This document shows positions 63,252-64,000 of a stretch of DNA of 64,000 nt, piece after piece. Made by a program: the position numbers and the translations under genes. The stretch comes from Paraburkholderia aromaticivorans (GTDB lineage: Bacteria > Pseudomonadota > Gammaproteobacteria > Burkholderiales > Burkholderiaceae). The stretch covers positions 372,001 through 436,000 of the forward strand of contig NZ_CP022992.1 of the NCBI RefSeq assembly GCF_002278075.1, given 5' to 3'. How positions within the stretch are numbered: the stretch's first letter is position 1; each line of letters begins with the position of its first letter. The notes below the pieces were generated by a model. The model had not been told where the DNA came from and searched no databases. It worked only from the letters and a program-made list of their open reading frames with translations.

Positions 63252-63320
63252 TGCCGTTCCTCTCTGGAACGGACTCTACACCGTCACCGTACTAAACGCG
63301 AGGAGCAGGTCATCATACAG

Positions 63321-64000
63321 TTAAGCTGGTCTTACGCTGACGTGGTGCGCTTCGTAACTGCTGTCATGGGCCAGTATCGCCCAAGCCGTTCGCGCGATCT
63401 TGTTCGCCAGAGCGACGGCTGCCACATTGGCGGGCCGCCGCTCCTGAATTCCTTTCTGCCACGCTGTTGGTACCTTCGTGTGACACAGGACCGAGCGGGC
63501 TCCATGAATCAGCAGTGTGCGCAGGTACGGGTCACCTCGCTTCGAGATGGAGCCCAATCGGATCTTGCCGCCCGTACCGCTTTGTCTCGGGACAAGACCG
63601 AGGAACGCAGCGAATTCACGTCCTGACCTGAAGGTCCTCGCGTCTCCGATGGTTGCGACCAGGGCCGTTGCGGTTAGCCTGCCGATGCCGGGCACGTCGG
63701 AAATCGCGCGACACGCCATCTCCTGTTTCTGCCACGCACCAATGCGCTTCTCGAGTTGATCGATATCGTCCTGGAACGCGTCAATGCGACGTAACTGGTC
63801 TTGCAGATTAAGCATGATCGATGCTGGAAGTGCATCCTCCAATTCCGCCATGCGTTGCCTTACCTCGGCAAGTCCTGCCGCACGTCCTGTCCGAAACGTC
63901 ACGCCAAACTCGTAGAGAAACCCACGGAGCTGGTTCACCTGCATTGTTCGAAACTTGATGAGTTGCGAGCGCATTCGGTGCAGGCTCAGCATCGCTTGCT
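63321..64000 (-). CDS. IS110-family transposase, 5' end outside window
   Basis: The C-terminal about 225 residues of a DEDD transposase with FRTMQVNQLRGFLYEFG, DVPGIGRLTATALVATIGD and RQSGTGGKIRLGSISKRGD. It resembles the complete gene at 55049. The start lies beyond the window. The stop is close to the IS407-type right end. Confidence 0.9.
   Translation of the reverse strand, partial: QAMLSLHRMRSQLIKFRTMQVNQLRGFLYEFGVTFRTGRAAGLAEVRQRMAELEDALPASIMLNLQDQLRRIDAFQDDIDQLEKRIGAWQKQEMACRAISDVPGIGRLTATALVATIGDARTFRSGREFAAFLGLVPRQSGTGGKIRLGSISKRGDPYLRTLLIHGARSVLCHTKVPTAWQKGIQERRPANVAAVALANKIARTAWAILAHDSSYEAHHVSVRPA

Larger units (their letters stand above)
59469..63312. mobile_element. IS3-family (IS407-type) element interrupted by IS21 copy 2
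   Basis: Ends TGACCTGCCCCCGG (from 59469) and inverted TGACCTGCTCCTCG (ending 63312) with a shared inner TAGAGTCCG. OrfA and orfB are on the minus strand. Without the IS21 it is about 1.2 kb, normal for IS407. No matching 4-bp direct repeat flanks it. Confidence 0.85.

Noticed and set aside
59465..63316. Four-base target duplication around the IS407-type element
   Set aside because: Left CCTG and right TCAT differ.
1..64000. tRNA, rRNA, replication origin or partition genes
   Set aside because: None could be recognised by eye. Plasmid location is therefore only a guess.

Overview
The window looks like an accessory region, plasmid or genomic island, of a Burkholderiales bacterium (Burkholderia/Paraburkholderia, Cupriavidus or Ralstonia type). 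This is inferred from high GC, the phenol/toluene catabolic gene types and the insertion-sequence repertoire; no rRNA, tRNA or replication gene is present to fix the taxon.

1-23.3 kb is an aromatic catabolic island, nearly all on the + strand. It starts inside the large subunit of a multicomponent phenol hydroxylase (dmpN type) and runs through dmpO, dmpP, dmpQ, catechol 2,3-dioxygenase (dmpB), a GlcG/HbpS-like gene, dmpC, dmpE, dmpF, dmpG, dmpH and dmpI. A complete six-gene toluene/benzene monooxygenase (tmoABCDEF type) follows, then a glutathione transferase, a zinc alcohol dehydrogenase, a FadL/TodX-type outer-membrane channel split by an ISL3-family element, a meta-cleavage hydrolase (dmpD type) and a sigma54-dependent XylR/DmpR/TbuT-type activator. 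Together these cover uptake, two successive ring hydroxylations, meta cleavage and conversion to pyruvate and acetyl-CoA.

23.3-48.7 kb is a graveyard and nest of mobile DNA. Its centre is a four-level nest with clean junctions. An IS66 element (29644-41889, 8-bp duplication GTGGTATC) carries in its tnpC a trio of tyrosine recombinases (RIT-2). The first RIT-2 gene is split by an IS21-family element (30469-36665, 7-bp duplication TCCTGGG). The istA gene of that IS21 is split by a second recombinase trio (RIT-1, 32245-35743). Each split reading frame closes in frame when the insertion is removed on paper. The IS66 itself sits in a third, different tyrosine-recombinase gene. To the left lie an IS5-family element that contains a 2.46-kb insertion with an IS110 and an ORF-less group II intron, a parDE toxin-antitoxin pair and several IS fragments. 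To the right lie IS110, IS3, IS30 and IS66 fragments nested in each other.

48.8-54.6 kb is a compact sulfide-oxidation island: a sulfide:quinone oxidoreductase gene divergent from a six-gene operon (persulfide-dioxygenase-type beta-lactamase fold protein, TauE/SafE permease, DsbC-like protein, DsrE-like protein, membrane thioredoxin, AcfC-like binding protein). A perfect 16-bp palindrome lies between the two directions.

54.7-64 kb returns to mobile DNA: an IS110-family gene, an IS256 element with two nonsense codons, a Phd/PIN toxin-antitoxin pair, an IS3 (IS407-type) element split by a second IS21-family element with a 7-bp duplication, and the start of another IS110-family gene at the window edge.
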